A stretch of 64,000 nucleotides of DNA from Propionivibrio limicola (GCF_009469695.1 NZ_SSSR01000012.1:1-64000), one strand, 5' to 3'; shown: positions 1 to 8,478, counted from the first letter of the stretch. The notes: a model not told the origin generated them from the sequence alone. A program made the numbers and translations.

Positions 1-99
1 CGTTCGTGATCACCGGCGCCTCAAAAACCGCCGATCTTCTCAGTTCGGTGTATCAACTTTCAATCGCTGGCCTGTGTCAATTTACAACCGCTGGTGACA
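1..99. mobile_element. End of an IS21-like insertion sequence (rest lies outside the window)
   Basis: Two imperfect repeats, one at about 49-72 (TGTATCAACTTTCAATCGCT) and one at 73-99 (TGTGTCAATTTACAACCGCT then GGTGACA), form a multiple-terminal-repeat tip that ends in CA at position 99. Multiple end repeats and a terminal CA are typical of IS21-family elements. From position 100 the sequence is in-frame coding DNA of a DUF927 protein read on the minus strand, so the tip sits inside that gene. No transposase gene is visible in the window, so the family call rests on the end alone. Confidence 0.6.
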
Positions 100-2040
100 G
101 GGGTCGCATTCGCTCACCTCGTCGAGCGCCATCAGGCAATCGTTAAACATCGCCGCCGCGCCTTCTAGCCCGTTGGCTGTGGCTCGCCAGCTTCGTTTGT
201 ATTTCGGCCCACCCCAGACAGAACAGCCTGCTTCGATCAGGGTTGTCTTGCCGGTTGATGAATCTCCGAAGAAATGCACGCCGCCGCCTTCCGTGTTGCA
301 CTTTGCCAGCAACGGCCCGGCGAAAGCTCCCGACAGCGCCAGCAGAAGCAGCGGATTGCCCACGGCTAACGCGGCCAGTTCTTGCTTCCAGCCTTCCAGC
401 GTTCCGGCTCGGGTGTGCTCTTCGTGTCCGCGCTCGCCGCTCTGAAATATCACGTCAGACGCATCCGGCCCGATTACTTGGTCGGGCAGCACGAAGGTTT
501 TGCCAGCCCATCCGACTTGCAAGGCGCAATGAACACGCCGTTTCGGATGTTCGCGCTGCAGATAGTCCGGCAATAGTCGTTTTGCATGGTTCGGATCAAG
601 CTCTACGCCCATCGCCAGAAGTTCAGCCCGCAAGGGGGTGCCATCGCCTGCCAGCAGTTCCATGGGCATGGCCCACTCTCGCCACTTGCCGACAGTTGGC
701 TTGAAACGTAGAAGCCGTCCGAAGTTGTTAGCCTGTCCATCAAATGTGATTGCATCTACATGGATCGGCGAGCACAGCCACGTTTCATAGGGGAAAGGAG
801 GAGAATCCTTTTTACCGTCGCTCATGCCACAGTAATAGACGCCGGGGCGATGCTTGCCCCCCTGCCATTGCCCCCAGTCGTTCAGAACGACATAGCGCGG
901 CCTCTCTTCTTCGGTGGGGAATGGGGCTGTGCCGTGCGCTTCATTGACGGCCTGAGCATCGCCCGCTGGCGCATCTTCTTTGCCGGGCTGAGGCTCGCCC
1001 ATGGGCATCTCGATTGCGTTCTCTATGACCTGTGCTACCGCTTCCAGCCCATACATCACCGCCATGTCGTTGAAGTCGGTCGCCTCGTTCGGTCGGTTGT
1101 CTCCGAAGTCGGGAATAGCCAGCTTGCCGCCCACGGATCGCGCTGCCTCGATTGCATGATGGTCGGGTTCGCCGGTCGCCTTCACCAGATCGGCCAGAAT
1201 CACCAACTCCGCCGCCGGGTAACGTTCGCGCATGGCACGGGCTACCGCTGGCAAGTTGCCAGACGACAGCGCCGCAATGGTCGGGTGCTCGGTCGCTGCC
1301 TTGGCAGAAAGAACAGTTGCCACGCCTTCGCCGATTTGCAGGGTTAGGCCGCTGCCGTCGCCTTCTGGCAGGCGTTCGGTTGCCCAATACCCGCCCACCT
1401 TGCTGCCGCGTCCGGCAAGTGCCGTTTTGCGACCGTCGACGTCGATTAGTTCCACCGTTGAAATACCTTCGCCTTGCTTGACAGGAACAACGAGCAAGCG
1501 CTCGATCAGTAGGTCGCCGCGTGATTTGGGTTCATAGCCAAGAATCGCCACCGCCGCGCCCGCGTCAATCTCTCTCAGTGTAGCCACCGGGGAAACCTGC
1601 TTACGGACAAGATACGGATGATCGGCTTGCGCCTCGGTTGCGGCTTTCAGGATCGCCGCTGCCATCGCCGCCGTGTCGGCACGTTCGCGGGCTATCTCGG
1701 CTTCATCTTGCGCGGCCCGTTCCGCTGCCATGCGCTGACGCTCGACGAGTTCTTCCGGTGTCGGCTTCTGGTGAATCCCATCATCGCGCCAGCCGTTCGC
1801 CTTGGCTTCATAGAACAACGTCCCGACGGTCACTTTGCCACCGGCCCGGATGCTCTTCCAGACGTCCCGCGCATCATTGGCGTTGAACGATTCCGCCTGC
1901 AGGCTCCACGCTTCCCACACGTCAAAGCCGGTGTCGCCAAGCTCGGACTTGATCGCCATGCCCATGCTCACCCACGTATCGCGGTCGCTCGGGTCAATGA
2001 ATTGCAGGGCTTCGGTAATGCGTTGAATATCGCCGCTCAT
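82..2040 (-). CDS. PriCT-2 / Toprim-like / DUF927 replication protein, C-terminus cut by an IS
   Basis: This is a mobile-element primase-helicase. The N-terminus (about residues 1-75, starting MSGDIQRITEALQFI) resembles the PriCT-2 primase C-terminal domain. Residues about 225-345 look Toprim-like (TLQIGEGVATVLSA, LVILADLV). The rest is a DUF927 helicase-like domain with a Walker A motif (GDSSTGKTTL). The start at 2040 was chosen because the stop of the upstream 58-aa gene overlaps it as ATGA; a longer reading exists but would be non-native. The protein (652 aa) ends abruptly after LDEVSECDP: the last five codons and the stop come from the IS tip, so the end of the DUF927 domain, with its remaining ATPase motifs, is missing. 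It is probably non-functional. Its likely role was replication or maintenance of the integrated element. Confidence 0.75.
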   Translation of the reverse strand: MSGDIQRITEALQFIDPSDRDTWVSMGMAIKSELGDTGFDVWEAWSLQAESFNANDARDVWKSIRAGGKVTVGTLFYEAKANGWRDDGIHQKPTPEELVERQRMAAERAAQDEAEIARERADTAAMAAAILKAATEAQADHPYLVRKQVSPVATLREIDAGAAVAILGYEPKSRGDLLIERLLVVPVKQGEGISTVELIDVDGRKTALAGRGSKVGGYWATERLPEGDGSGLTLQIGEGVATVLSAKAATEHPTIAALSSGNLPAVARAMRERYPAAELVILADLVKATGEPDHHAIEAARSVGGKLAIPDFGDNRPNEATDFNDMAVMYGLEAVAQVIENAIEMPMGEPQPGKEDAPAGDAQAVNEAHGTAPFPTEEERPRYVVLNDWGQWQGGKHRPGVYYCGMSDGKKDSPPFPYETWLCSPIHVDAITFDGQANNFGRLLRFKPTVGKWREWAMPMELLAGDGTPLRAELLAMGVELDPNHAKRLLPDYLQREHPKRRVHCALQVGWAGKTFVLPDQVIGPDASDVIFQSGERGHEEHTRAGTLEGWKQELAALAVGNPLLLLALSGAFAGPLLAKCNTEGGGVHFFGDSSTGKTTLIEAGCSVWGGPKYKRSWRATANGLEGAAAMFNDCLMALDEVSECDPCHQRL

Positions 2041-2213
2041 GCCTTCACCCCGCACACGAGAAGAACGAAGAGCACGGCAAGCAAGGCCAGTTGCCCGGCC
2101 AGGCACGTATCGACACGGCCAAGCTGGGGATCGGTTGCGGTATGATTTCGGCTATCGGAAGTCTTTGGGGTCGCGTCCTTACCGGGGGCGCGGCCCTTGT
2201 TGTTTTTGGTCAT
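2037..2213 (-). CDS. Small single-span membrane protein (58 aa)
   Basis: This short gene begins with ATG at 2213, preceded by a G-rich ribosome-binding stretch (GGGGCGGGG) in the 12-bp gap after the alpA-like gene. It encodes a hydrophilic, charged N-terminal half (MTKNNKGRAPGKDATPK) and one hydrophobic segment near the C-terminus (residues about 39-56, LAGQLALLAVLFVLLVCGV). Its TGA overlaps the ATG of the primase gene (ATGA), which suggests translational coupling. I do not recognise a family. The position between an AlpA-type regulator and a primase suggests a small accessory protein of the element. The evidence is an open frame, a good RBS and tight spacing only. Confidence 0.55.
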   Translation of the reverse strand: MTKNNKGRAPGKDATPKTSDSRNHTATDPQLGRVDTCLAGQLALLAVLFVLLVCGVKA

Positions 2214-2225
2214 CATCCCCGCCCC

Positions 2226-2462
2226 TTATGCCTTACGGCTTTTTTGGATTTGGGCGACGATCCACGCCTCTACTTCGGACTCAATCCAGCCGACTGCCTT
2301 AGCTCCAACAGATACCGGCTTGGGAAAGGTCGGGTCATAGTCGCCCGGCCTCTTGGGGTTGTGCCTCAATCGGGCGTAAATACTGGAACGGGATAGCCCA
2401 GTGCGGGCTTCTACCTGCTTACGGCGGATGATAGTAAGGGCTGTTTGAATTTGTACGGCCAT
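2226..2462 (-). CDS. AlpA-family helix-turn-helix transcriptional regulator
   Basis: This 78-aa protein is the size and shape of AlpA/excisionase-type regulators found in P4-like elements. Residues about 10-30 (IIRRKQVEARTGLSRSSIY) form the first helix-turn-helix. The family's GW.ESEV.AW ending is present (AVGWIESEVEAWIVAQ). In P4-type elements such proteins activate integrase expression or act as excision factors; which applies here is not shown. It heads a minus-strand run with the 58-aa membrane protein and the primase. A strong hairpin lies about 45 bp upstream of its start. Confidence 0.85.
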   Translation of the reverse strand: MAVQIQTALTIIRRKQVEARTGLSRSSIYARLRHNPKRPGDYDPTFPKPVSVGAKAVGWIESEVEAWIVAQIQKSRKA

Positions 2463-2504
2463 TTGAAAGCTCCATGCGTGCTTTCGTTGCCGCCAAAAAG
2501 CAAA

Positions 2505-2548
2505 GGCGACAACAAAAGCGCTTAACGAAAAACGCTCTTGTTGTCGCC
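2505..2548 (-). terminator. Strong hairpin upstream of the AlpA-like gene, terminator-like
   Basis: GGCGACAACAAAAGCG (2505-2520) and CGCTCTTGTTGTCGCC (2533-2548) pair at 15 of 16 positions around a 12-base loop. Read on the minus strand, the hairpin is followed by a T-rich run (TTTGCTTTTTGG). It could end transcripts coming from the small regulator gene at 2773-3054 or act as an attenuator in the leader of the AlpA operon. The remainder of 2463-2772 shows no gene. Confidence 0.5.
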
Positions 2549-2749
2549 ATCACTACAGTTTGACCACCGCACTTAATGGGGTGTCGTGTGATTACTTCCG
2601 GGGGATTCCCGGCGAAGCTTCCTACTAATCGCGTAAGAGTTGCATTGCTGCAATCTGTTTACCGATGTTTGGTAATCGGGCTACACGAAAAAATAATACC
2701 ACGAATGATTCCGCGCAAGTCTTATCCCTTCCGACTTATTCCACCATTC

Positions 2750-3099
2750 GTTACGCCGTAACAGGCAGGCCGTTACGCGGTAACGGATTGTTCGTTACTG
2801 CGTAACGGCTCGGATTGATCGTAATACTGGCTGTGCTCACTGGCTGGAAGGCTTTCCAGCAAACGCCGTTCGGCTTGCGCCAAGAGGGTTTCAAGCACTT
2901 CCCGCTGCGTTACTGCGTAACAGGATGCCAGCCGTTCTAATTGCGCCTTGGCTGGCACCGATACCGCCAGATTCAGCCTTTCCAGCCCGCCATGAATGGC
3001 TTTGAAGTGCCGATCACGGTAGGCCGCTTGCCGCTCTGCATTGCTTTTTCCCATGTCCACCTCCGTTACGCCGTAACATCTTGGCCATTACTGCGTAAC
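2750..3099. repeat. Six GTTAC-N3-GTAAC palindromes in and around the small regulator gene
   Basis: The copies are GTTACGCCGTAAC at 2750-2762, GTTACGCGGTAAC at 2772-2784, GTTACTGCGTAAC at 2794-2806 and 2909-2921, GTTACGCCGTAAC at 3065-3077, and ATTACTGCGTAAC at 3087-3099. Three cluster over the 3' end, one is inside the gene and two lie just upstream of its start. All share the arms GTTAC/GTAAC with a 3-base centre. They look like binding sites of a dimeric DNA-binding protein; the gene they surround is the obvious candidate. Confidence 0.7.
2773..3054 (-). CDS. Small putative DNA-binding regulator of the element (93 aa)
   Basis: The start at 3054 was chosen because GGAGG lies five bases upstream; an in-frame GTG at 3060 would fall inside that spacing. 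The protein begins MGKSNAERQAAYRDRHFKAI. It continues with a beta-strand-like stretch (ERLNLAVSVPAKAQLERLA) followed by a helical stretch (YAVTQREVLETLLAQAERRL), the outline of a ribbon-helix-helix protein, though I cannot confirm the fold. The tail is acidic and polar. Six GTTAC palindromes flank and overlap the gene, and one of them encodes the YAVTQ residues. It lies just downstream of the integrase gene on the same strand. An autoregulator of the element is the simplest reading. Confidence 0.6.
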   Translation of the reverse strand: MGKSNAERQAAYRDRHFKAIHGGLERLNLAVSVPAKAQLERLASCYAVTQREVLETLLAQAERRLLESLPASEHSQYYDQSEPLRSNEQSVTA

Positions 3100-3102
3100 G
3101 AC

Positions 3103-4431
3103 TCATGCCGCCTGATACGCCTTGCCAAAAGGCCCGATGATTACCTTTCCCTTGCCGTCCTGAATCTGGCTATCCACGAAGTCAGCCCACCATTGCAGCA
3201 TTTCCCGTCGTTGTTCAGCGTATTGCGCCCGGTTATAGACGCCACGGATGCCCTTGGTTTCGTGGGCCAAGCATTTCTCGATCCAATCCGAATTGAACCC
3301 CGCTTCATGCAAATGCGTTGAAGCCGTCCGCCGGAAGTCATGAATCACGAAGTCACGCACGTCGACGTCTAGCGTTTGAATTGCTTTGTTCAAGGTGTTG
3401 TGGGCAATGGGTTGATTCAGACTGCCACGGCTCGGACATACCCATTCGGAACCACTGGACAGCCCCTTCAATTCTTCGAACATCGCCACGGCCTGAGACG
3501 AGAGTGATACCTGATGCGGCTTGTCTTTCTTCATGCGCTCGCCGGGGATCGACCATTCCGCTTTTTCAAGATCAAGCTCTTCCCATTTAGCTTCGATCAG
3601 TTCCGACTTCCGCACCATGCACAGAATCAGCAGGTGAATTGCCAGCTTGTAGGCCCGTTTGAGGTTCGATTGATAAACCACCCGCAGAAGCTTGCCGATT
3701 TCGTCAGGACTCAAAGCCACGTCCCGGCTTCTGGCGCTGGCTATGAATTTCGCCTCAATCGCCGCTGCTGGGTTGAATTGGGTTTTCTCCCGCGCAATCG
3801 CATAGGCAAACAGCCGTTTCAGCACGTTGCGGGTTTGCAGCGCCATTTGATCGGCTCCACGATTCTTGATCTTGTCGGTAATCGCCAGAATATCGGTCAC
3901 GGTCACATCGGCAACTTGCTTGCTTCCAATGGCGGGAAAGATGTCTTTTTCCAGTGCCCGCAAGATGTTGCGGGGGTTGCTGTTGGCAGGAACTACGATT
4001 TCTTTGTACCAGCGCAGGGCGAAGGCTTCCAGCGTATCGGCTTCCTTTGCTGCAGCTTCCTTGGCTTTGGCTTTCTCTCGGGTTTTCAGACACCATTCCC
4101 GGATGAAGGCTTGCGCCAGTTCCTTTGCTGCAGGGGCCGCATCTTCGGGGATCGCATCGCCACGCCTCAAGGCCATCGGGGACAAGCCACGCCCGGCCAG
4201 CGCCTTGCAGTCGTCCCGCCATGTCCGGGCTTCTGACAGCGAATAGGTCGGGTAGTCGCCAAGCGTGATTTTCTCTTGCTTGGCTCCGCGTCCGCCGATC
4301 CGGTAACGAAGCCGCCATACCTTCGTGCCACCGGGCATGACTTCCACGAACAGCCCGCCCTCATCGGCTTCTTGATACGCCTTGCCCGCAGGTTTCAAGC
4401 TCCGCAACTTTGTATCTGATAGCGCCATCAT
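3103..4431 (-). CDS. int: P4-type tyrosine recombinase / integrase
   Basis: This is a site-specific recombinase of 442 aa. The N-terminus has the DUF4102 arm-binding fold typical of P4-type integrases (MALSDTKLRSLKPAGKAYQ; WRLRYRIGGRGAKQEKITLG). A core-binding SAM-like domain covers about residues 130-230 and the catalytic domain about 240-430. Catalytic features visible are the first Arg in LCMVRKSELIEAKW, the HDFRR box, the His in CLAHET and the nucleophilic Tyr in GVYNRA. Two ATGs (4431 and 4428) follow a GGGG ribosome-binding stretch; either could be used. The gene starts about 340 bp from the mnmE stop codon, with a set of repeated arm-like sites between them, so it most likely catalysed insertion at mnmE. 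Confidence 0.93.
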   Translation of the reverse strand: MMALSDTKLRSLKPAGKAYQEADEGGLFVEVMPGGTKVWRLRYRIGGRGAKQEKITLGDYPTYSLSEARTWRDDCKALAGRGLSPMALRRGDAIPEDAAPAAKELAQAFIREWCLKTREKAKAKEAAAKEADTLEAFALRWYKEIVVPANSNPRNILRALEKDIFPAIGSKQVADVTVTDILAITDKIKNRGADQMALQTRNVLKRLFAYAIAREKTQFNPAAAIEAKFIASARSRDVALSPDEIGKLLRVVYQSNLKRAYKLAIHLLILCMVRKSELIEAKWEELDLEKAEWSIPGERMKKDKPHQVSLSSQAVAMFEELKGLSSGSEWVCPSRGSLNQPIAHNTLNKAIQTLDVDVRDFVIHDFRRTASTHLHEAGFNSDWIEKCLAHETKGIRGVYNRAQYAEQRREMLQWWADFVDSQIQDGKGKVIIGPFGKAYQAA

Positions 4432-4476
4432 TCACCCCACTTATTCACAAGGTGCGCCCATAAAAACAAGAGAGAT

Positions 4477-4663
4477 TTGGGCACACCGTTTCGCCTTGGG
4501 CACACGGCCTGAAAGCCTTGTCTGGCTTGTTATTCATGCGACTTAGCTACCTTGTGTGCCCATACAAAAGTGACTTTTCCACCAATTAAATAGGGGCCTA
4601 GGGCACACCACCACCTCACCTTGGGCACACAGACTTTTATCTTGGGCACACATCTGGGCACAC
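4477..4663. repeat. Seven TTGGGCACAC repeats, likely integrase arm-binding sites
   Basis: Direct copies lie at 4477-4486, 4496-4505, 4599-4608 (TAGGGCACAC), 4621-4630, 4642-4651 and 4654-4663 (CTGGGCACAC). One inverted copy, GTGTGCCC, lies at 4554-4561, and a weaker inverted variant (GTGCGCCCA) at about 4453-4461. They fill the 340-bp gap between the integrase start and the mnmE 3' end. Tyrosine integrases with an N-terminal arm-binding domain use such repeated sites next to the crossover core. No gene is seen in this gap. Confidence 0.65.
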
Positions 4664-4710
4664 ATTTAAGCGGATTTGTGCGGAACATGCAAGCACACTA
4701 CATAACAAAA

Positions 4711-4730
4711 AACCCGCAATGGCGCGGGTT
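4711..4730 (-). terminator. Intrinsic terminator downstream of mnmE
   Basis: AACCCGC (4711-4717) pairs with GCGGGTT (4724-4730). Read on the minus strand the stem runs into TTTTTTG. It lies about 45 bp beyond the mnmE stop codon, within sequence contributed by the integrated element. It would end the rpmH-mnmE transcript before it enters the element. Confidence 0.7.
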
Positions 4731-4774
4731 TCAAGGGGTTTTGCGGAACAGTGAGGAACGGTCAGGAAGGCTTG

Positions 4775-4792
4775 TTATTTTCCGATGCAGAA
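4775..4792. other. Probable attachment core at the mnmE 3' end
   Basis: The last codons of mnmE on the minus strand read TTCTGCATCGGAAAATAA (F-C-I-G-K-stop). Integrases of the SGI1 group are known to recombine at these final codons of mnmE (trmE/thdF), leaving the gene intact. Here an integrase gene with arm-like repeats abuts the site and element genes lie directly beyond it. The partner copy expected at the other end of the element is not found in 1-4770, so it must lie outside the window. Confidence 0.55.
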
Positions 4793-6142
4793 TCGGCCGA
4801 ATATCTCGCCCAGCAGGTCGTCCGCCGAGAAAGCGCCGGTGATCGACCCCAGCGCCACCTGCGCCAACCGCAATTCTTCGGCAAACAGTTCGAGCGCCGG
4901 CAGTTGTGCCTGGGCGCATTCAATGTGCGTGCGCGTGTCCGACAGCGCCCGTAAATGGCGTTCGCGCGCGATGAAGACATCTTCCGCCGGATGCCATCCG
5001 GCGACGCGCAACAGCTCCTTGCGCAACAAATCGGTCCCGGCGCCCTGGCGCGCGGACAGCGAAATTGCCACCCCGCCTTCTTCGTCATGGCGCTCAGGCG
5101 CAAGACCCAGCAAATCGATTTTGTTGCGCACCGTGATCCGGGCCAGCCGCTCCGGCAATTGCGCCAGAATCGCCCGGTCGGCTTCACTGACGCCCGCCCG
5201 GGCATCGACGATCAGGACGACGACATCGGCGCGCTCGATCTCGCGCCACGTGCGTTCGATCCCGATCCGCTCGACTTCATCGGTCGTCTCGCGCAAACCC
5301 GCCGTATCGATCACGTGCAACGGAATGCCTTCGATGTTCAGCACGCTGCGCACGACGTCGCGCGTCGTGCCGGCAACCGGCGTCACGATCGCCAGATCGT
5401 CACCTGCCAGACTGTTGAGCAGGCTCGATTTGCCGACATTCGGCTGCCCGGCCAACACCACATGCAACCCGCCCTGGAGAAGCCGCCCCTGCTGGGCCCG
5501 ATCAACGACTTCCGCCAGTTTCCGCTGCAACCGCTCAAGCCGGCCAAAGGCATCGGCCGCTTCGAGAAAGTCGACTTCCTCGTCGGGGAAATCGAGCGTC
5601 GCCTCGACCAAGGCGCGCAGTTCGATCAACTGATCGAGCAAGACATTTATTTCTTTGGAGAAACTCCCCTGCAGGGAGCGTGCGGCACTGCGCACCGCCG
5701 TCGCCGTCGAGGCGTCAATCAGGTCGATCACTGCCTCGGCTTGCGCGAGGTCGAGCTTGCCGTTCAGGAAGGCGCGGCGGGTGAATTCGCCCGGCTCGGC
5801 AAGCCGCGCCCCGAGGTCAAGACAGCGGGAAAGCAGCATCTGCATGACGACGGGACCGCCGTGCCCATGCAGTTCGAGAACATCTTCGCCGGTAAATGAA
5901 TGGGGAGCGGGAAAATAAAGGAGCAGCCCGCTGTCGATCAGGCTGCCATCCGCCGCCTTGAATGAAGCATAAGTGGCCACGCGCGGCAGCGGTTGCCGGC
6001 CACAAAGCTGCTCGGCGGTCGCCAGCAGCCGGCTGCCCGAGAGGCGTATGACGCCGATGCCGCCACGCCCCGGTGCGGTGGCGATGGCGGCAATCGTTTC
6101 CGGCGTGTAAGCCGGAGTTGAAAAAGGGTCAGGCCTTGGCAT
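4775..6142 (-). CDS. mnmE: tRNA uridine-5-carboxymethylaminomethyl modification GTPase MnmE
   Basis: MnmE works with MnmG to make the cmnm5 modification at the wobble uridine of several tRNAs. It has the usual length (455 aa). The N-terminal tetrahydrofolate-binding domain (about 1-120) contains [21 protein letters not shown]. The G domain shows [12 protein letters not shown] (G1), DTAGLRET (G3) and NKIDL (G4). The C-terminus is the essential FCIGK with its catalytic Cys. The start at 6142 ([12 protein letters not shown]) overlaps the yidC stop by 14 bp, which indicates translational coupling. It is the last gene of the rpmH-rnpA-yidD-yidC-mnmE cluster. An island is inserted at its 3' end without changing the reading frame. 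Confidence 0.97.
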   Translation of the reverse strand: MPRPDPFSTPAYTPETIAAIATAPGRGGIGVIRLSGSRLLATAEQLCGRQPLPRVATYASFKAADGSLIDSGLLLYFPAPHSFTGEDVLELHGHGGPVVMQMLLSRCLDLGARLAEPGEFTRRAFLNGKLDLAQAEAVIDLIDASTATAVRSAARSLQGSFSKEINVLLDQLIELRALVEATLDFPDEEVDFLEAADAFGRLERLQRKLAEVVDRAQQGRLLQGGLHVVLAGQPNVGKSSLLNSLAGDDLAIVTPVAGTTRDVVRSVLNIEGIPLHVIDTAGLRETTDEVERIGIERTWREIERADVVVLIVDARAGVSEADRAILAQLPERLARITVRNKIDLLGLAPERHDEEGGVAISLSARQGAGTDLLRKELLRVAGWHPAEDVFIARERHLRALSDTRTHIECAQAQLPALELFAEELRLAQVALGSITGAFSADDLLGEIFGRFCIGK

Positions 6143-7850
6143 CGTTGGCGGCAGATCGCCCGCCCTTGCCACCTTTAGCGCCATTCCCCTTGTCGGCGCC
6201 GCCGGCGTCGATCATGCGGGTGATCTGCCATTGCTGGCCGATCGACAGGAGGTTGTTCACCACCCAGTAGAGAACCAAACCAGACGGGAAGAAGAAGAAC
6301 ATGGCGCCAAAAATGAACGGCATGAACATCGTCACCTTGGCCTGAATCGGATCGGGCGGCGTCGGATTCAGCTTGGTCTGCACCAGCATGGTGACAACCA
6401 TGATCACCGGCAGAACGTAATACGGATCCATCGACGACAAATCCTTGATCCACAGGATCCAGGGAGCGTCACGCATTTCAACCGCGCCGAGCAGGGCCCA
6501 GTAGAGGGCGATGAAGACGGGAATCTGGACAAGAATCGGCAGACAACCGCCCAACGGATTGATCTTCTCGGTCTTGTAGAGATTCATCATCTCCACGTTG
6601 AGCTTCTGGCGGTCATCGCCGCAGCGCTCCTTCAGCGCCTGCAGGCGCGGCCCGAGGGCACGCATCCTGGCCATCGACTTGTAGCTCGCGGCGGACAGCG
6701 GGAAGAAAATCGCCTTGATACCGACCGTCAGCAGAACGATCGCCCACCCCCAGTTGCCGACAAGCTTGTGAATGGCCTGCAGGCACCAGAAAATCGGCGC
6801 GGCAATGATGGTCAGCATGCCGTAATCGACGACCAGCGGTAGCCCTTCCGCCCCGACTCCGCCCTCTGCCGCGGGTTTTGCCAGCTGTTCAAGCATCGAC
6901 TGAATCTGCGGGCCGGCGTAAAGCGACACCTCATGCGTCAGCTTCGCGCCGGGTGCGACGGACTTGACCGGAACGATGACCCCCGCCGTGATGGGCGCGT
7001 TGGCATTGGCATCGAGCTTGCGGACGTAGAACTCGCGCTCCACTGTTTCCTGCGGAATCCAGGCCGAAACGAAATAGTGCTGAACCATGGCCATCCAGCC
7101 GTTATCCGCCTTGTCGTTGAATTTGGCCTTGCCTTCGGCAATGTCGTCAAAAGTGATCTTCTGGAACTTGTCGCGCTCGGTGTAGACGGCCGGACCAGTG
7201 AAGGTGCTGACCATCCGGCTCTCGCCGGCCGGTTTCACCGTATCGCGCTGCAACTGGTAATAGGCATGCGCCACAAACTCCTTCTGGCTACCGTTGTCAA
7301 TTTCATACGCAACGTTCATCAGGTAGCTGCCCGGGGTGAACGTGAACACCTTGGTCACTTTGACGCCATCGACCATCGGTGCTTCCAGGCGAAGCTGGAC
7401 CTTGTCATTCCCGGCAACGAGCTCGCGCTGGCCGCCCACCACCTTGTACAGCGTCTTGTGATTGGGCAAACCTTCCCCGATCAGGCCGCTTTGCGCCGCA
7501 TAGCGATGCGCCTTGTCGAACAGCGAGAAGTTCTTCGACTTGTCTTCGGTCGCCTTGTAGTTGCCGAGCTCAAGACCGACAACATCGCCGCCCAGCGCTG
7601 AAATCTCGGCGACGAACAAATCGGTCTTGACTTTGACGATGTCGCCCTTCTCCGCAACCGAAGTCGGGATCGCCGCGGGCGTCGCCGCGGCGGCAACGGT
7701 ACCCGCCGGCTTGGCCTGGGGAACAGGAATTGACAAATCCGCGGCTGGCAACGCGGCTGCCGGCGGATGGTTTTTCTTCTGCCAGGCATCCCAGAGCATG
7801 ACTAGCGAGAAGCAGAAAATGAAGACAAGAAGCAGGCGTCGGTTATCCAT
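6129..7850 (-). CDS. yidC: Membrane protein insertase YidC
   Basis: YidC inserts membrane proteins, alone or with SecYEG. This is the long Gram-negative form (573 aa). It has an N-terminal signal-anchor ([16 protein letters not shown]), a large periplasmic P1 domain (about 60-350), and a C-terminal 60KD_IMP domain with five membrane segments (for example [19 protein letters not shown] and [20 protein letters not shown]). The conserved [11 protein letters not shown] helix and the cytoplasmic lysine-rich, glycine-rich tail are present. The gene sits 21 bp after yidD and overlaps mnmE at its 3' end, the standard bacterial arrangement. Confidence 0.98.
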   Translation of the reverse strand: MDNRRLLLVFIFCFSLVMLWDAWQKKNHPPAAALPAADLSIPVPQAKPAGTVAAAATPAAIPTSVAEKGDIVKVKTDLFVAEISALGGDVVGLELGNYKATEDKSKNFSLFDKAHRYAAQSGLIGEGLPNHKTLYKVVGGQRELVAGNDKVQLRLEAPMVDGVKVTKVFTFTPGSYLMNVAYEIDNGSQKEFVAHAYYQLQRDTVKPAGESRMVSTFTGPAVYTERDKFQKITFDDIAEGKAKFNDKADNGWMAMVQHYFVSAWIPQETVEREFYVRKLDANANAPITAGVIVPVKSVAPGAKLTHEVSLYAGPQIQSMLEQLAKPAAEGGVGAEGLPLVVDYGMLTIIAAPIFWCLQAIHKLVGNWGWAIVLLTVGIKAIFFPLSAASYKSMARMRALGPRLQALKERCGDDRQKLNVEMMNLYKTEKINPLGGCLPILVQIPVFIALYWALLGAVEMRDAPWILWIKDLSSMDPYYVLPVIMVVTMLVQTKLNPTPPDPIQAKVTMFMPFIFGAMFFFFPSGLVLYWVVNNLLSIGQQWQITRMIDAGGADKGNGAKGGKGGRSAANDAKA

Positions 7851-7871
7851 GAACGGCCTTTAAAAATGGTT

Positions 7872-8081
7872 TCAGGGAACAGGATCAACGCCACCCGGAT
7901 TCCACGGGTGACAACGTGACAAACGCCGGAGCCCGAGGCAGGCACCTTTGATGGCGCCATACTTTTCAACGGCTTCGGCGGTGTATTCGGAACAGCTGGG
8001 AAAGAAACGGCAACGGCGCCCCAGCAAGGGGCTGATCGCGAGTTGATAAAAGCGGATCAAGGCCAGCAACAGCAGTTTCAT
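7872..8081 (-). CDS. yidD: Membrane protein insertion efficiency factor YidD
   Basis: This 69-aa protein carries the whole family signature: an N-terminal amphipathic helix ([20 protein letters not shown]), the Cys-containing block [15 protein letters not shown], and the ending [14 protein letters not shown]. YidD sits at the inner face of the membrane and aids YidC-dependent insertion. It lies between rnpA (4 bp upstream) and yidC (21 bp downstream). Confidence 0.97.
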   Translation of the reverse strand: MKLLLLALIRFYQLAISPLLGRRCRFFPSCSEYTAEAVEKYGAIKGACLGLRRLSRCHPWNPGGVDPVP

Positions 8082-8085
8082 CAGC

Positions 8086-8478
8086 CTACCGTTTGGAGAT
8101 CGTTTTACTCAGCACCGCCCGGATTTCTTCTGCCAGCGCCTTCCGGTCTGGACGACCAGGTTTTGTCGCAAGGCGAAGAATGAAATCGCGAGGTGGCAAT
8201 TGGGCACGCAACAGCCGGAAGTTTTCGCGCGCCAGACGCCGGACAAGATTCCTGTCCACCGCTCGGCGCAACAGCCGCTTCGCAACAACCAGGCCAAGCC
8301 GGGCGGTTGCTTCTTCTCCCGTCGCACGAGGCCGGTAATGTAACAGGAAATGGGGGCTTCTGATCGCCTTCCTGAAACCAAAAACGGATGAAAATTCATC
8401 CGTTTTTGTCAGGCGATACTTTTTCGGGAACCCGGTACCTGCGACCCGGCGCTCTCCGGAAGATTGTCCGGCGCTCAA
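8086..8478 (-). CDS. rnpA: Ribonuclease P protein component
   Basis: RnpA is the protein subunit that helps RNase P RNA cleave tRNA precursors. The N-terminal [17 protein letters not shown] and the block [20 protein letters not shown], the family's RNR-type motif region, are clear. The length is 130 aa. The start is a TTG at 8478 whose last two bases overlap the rpmH stop (TTGA); no ATG or GTG upstream or nearby fits the family better. This overlap suggests coupling to rpmH. Confidence 0.95.
   Translation of the reverse strand: MSAGQSSGERRVAGTGFPKKYRLTKTDEFSSVFGFRKAIRSPHFLLHYRPRATGEEATARLGLVVAKRLLRRAVDRNLVRRLARENFRLLRAQLPPRDFILRLATKPGRPDRKALAEEIRAVLSKTISKR

Noticed and set aside
4477-4663. 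CRISPR-like reading of the TTGGGCACAC repeats
   Set aside because: The repeats are 10 bp, unevenly spaced, partly inverted, and no cas gene is present; integrase arm sites fit better.
1-4770. Second copy of the mnmE attachment core
   Set aside because: No match to TTCTGCATCGGAAAATAA was seen left of the mnmE end, so the other element boundary is outside the window.
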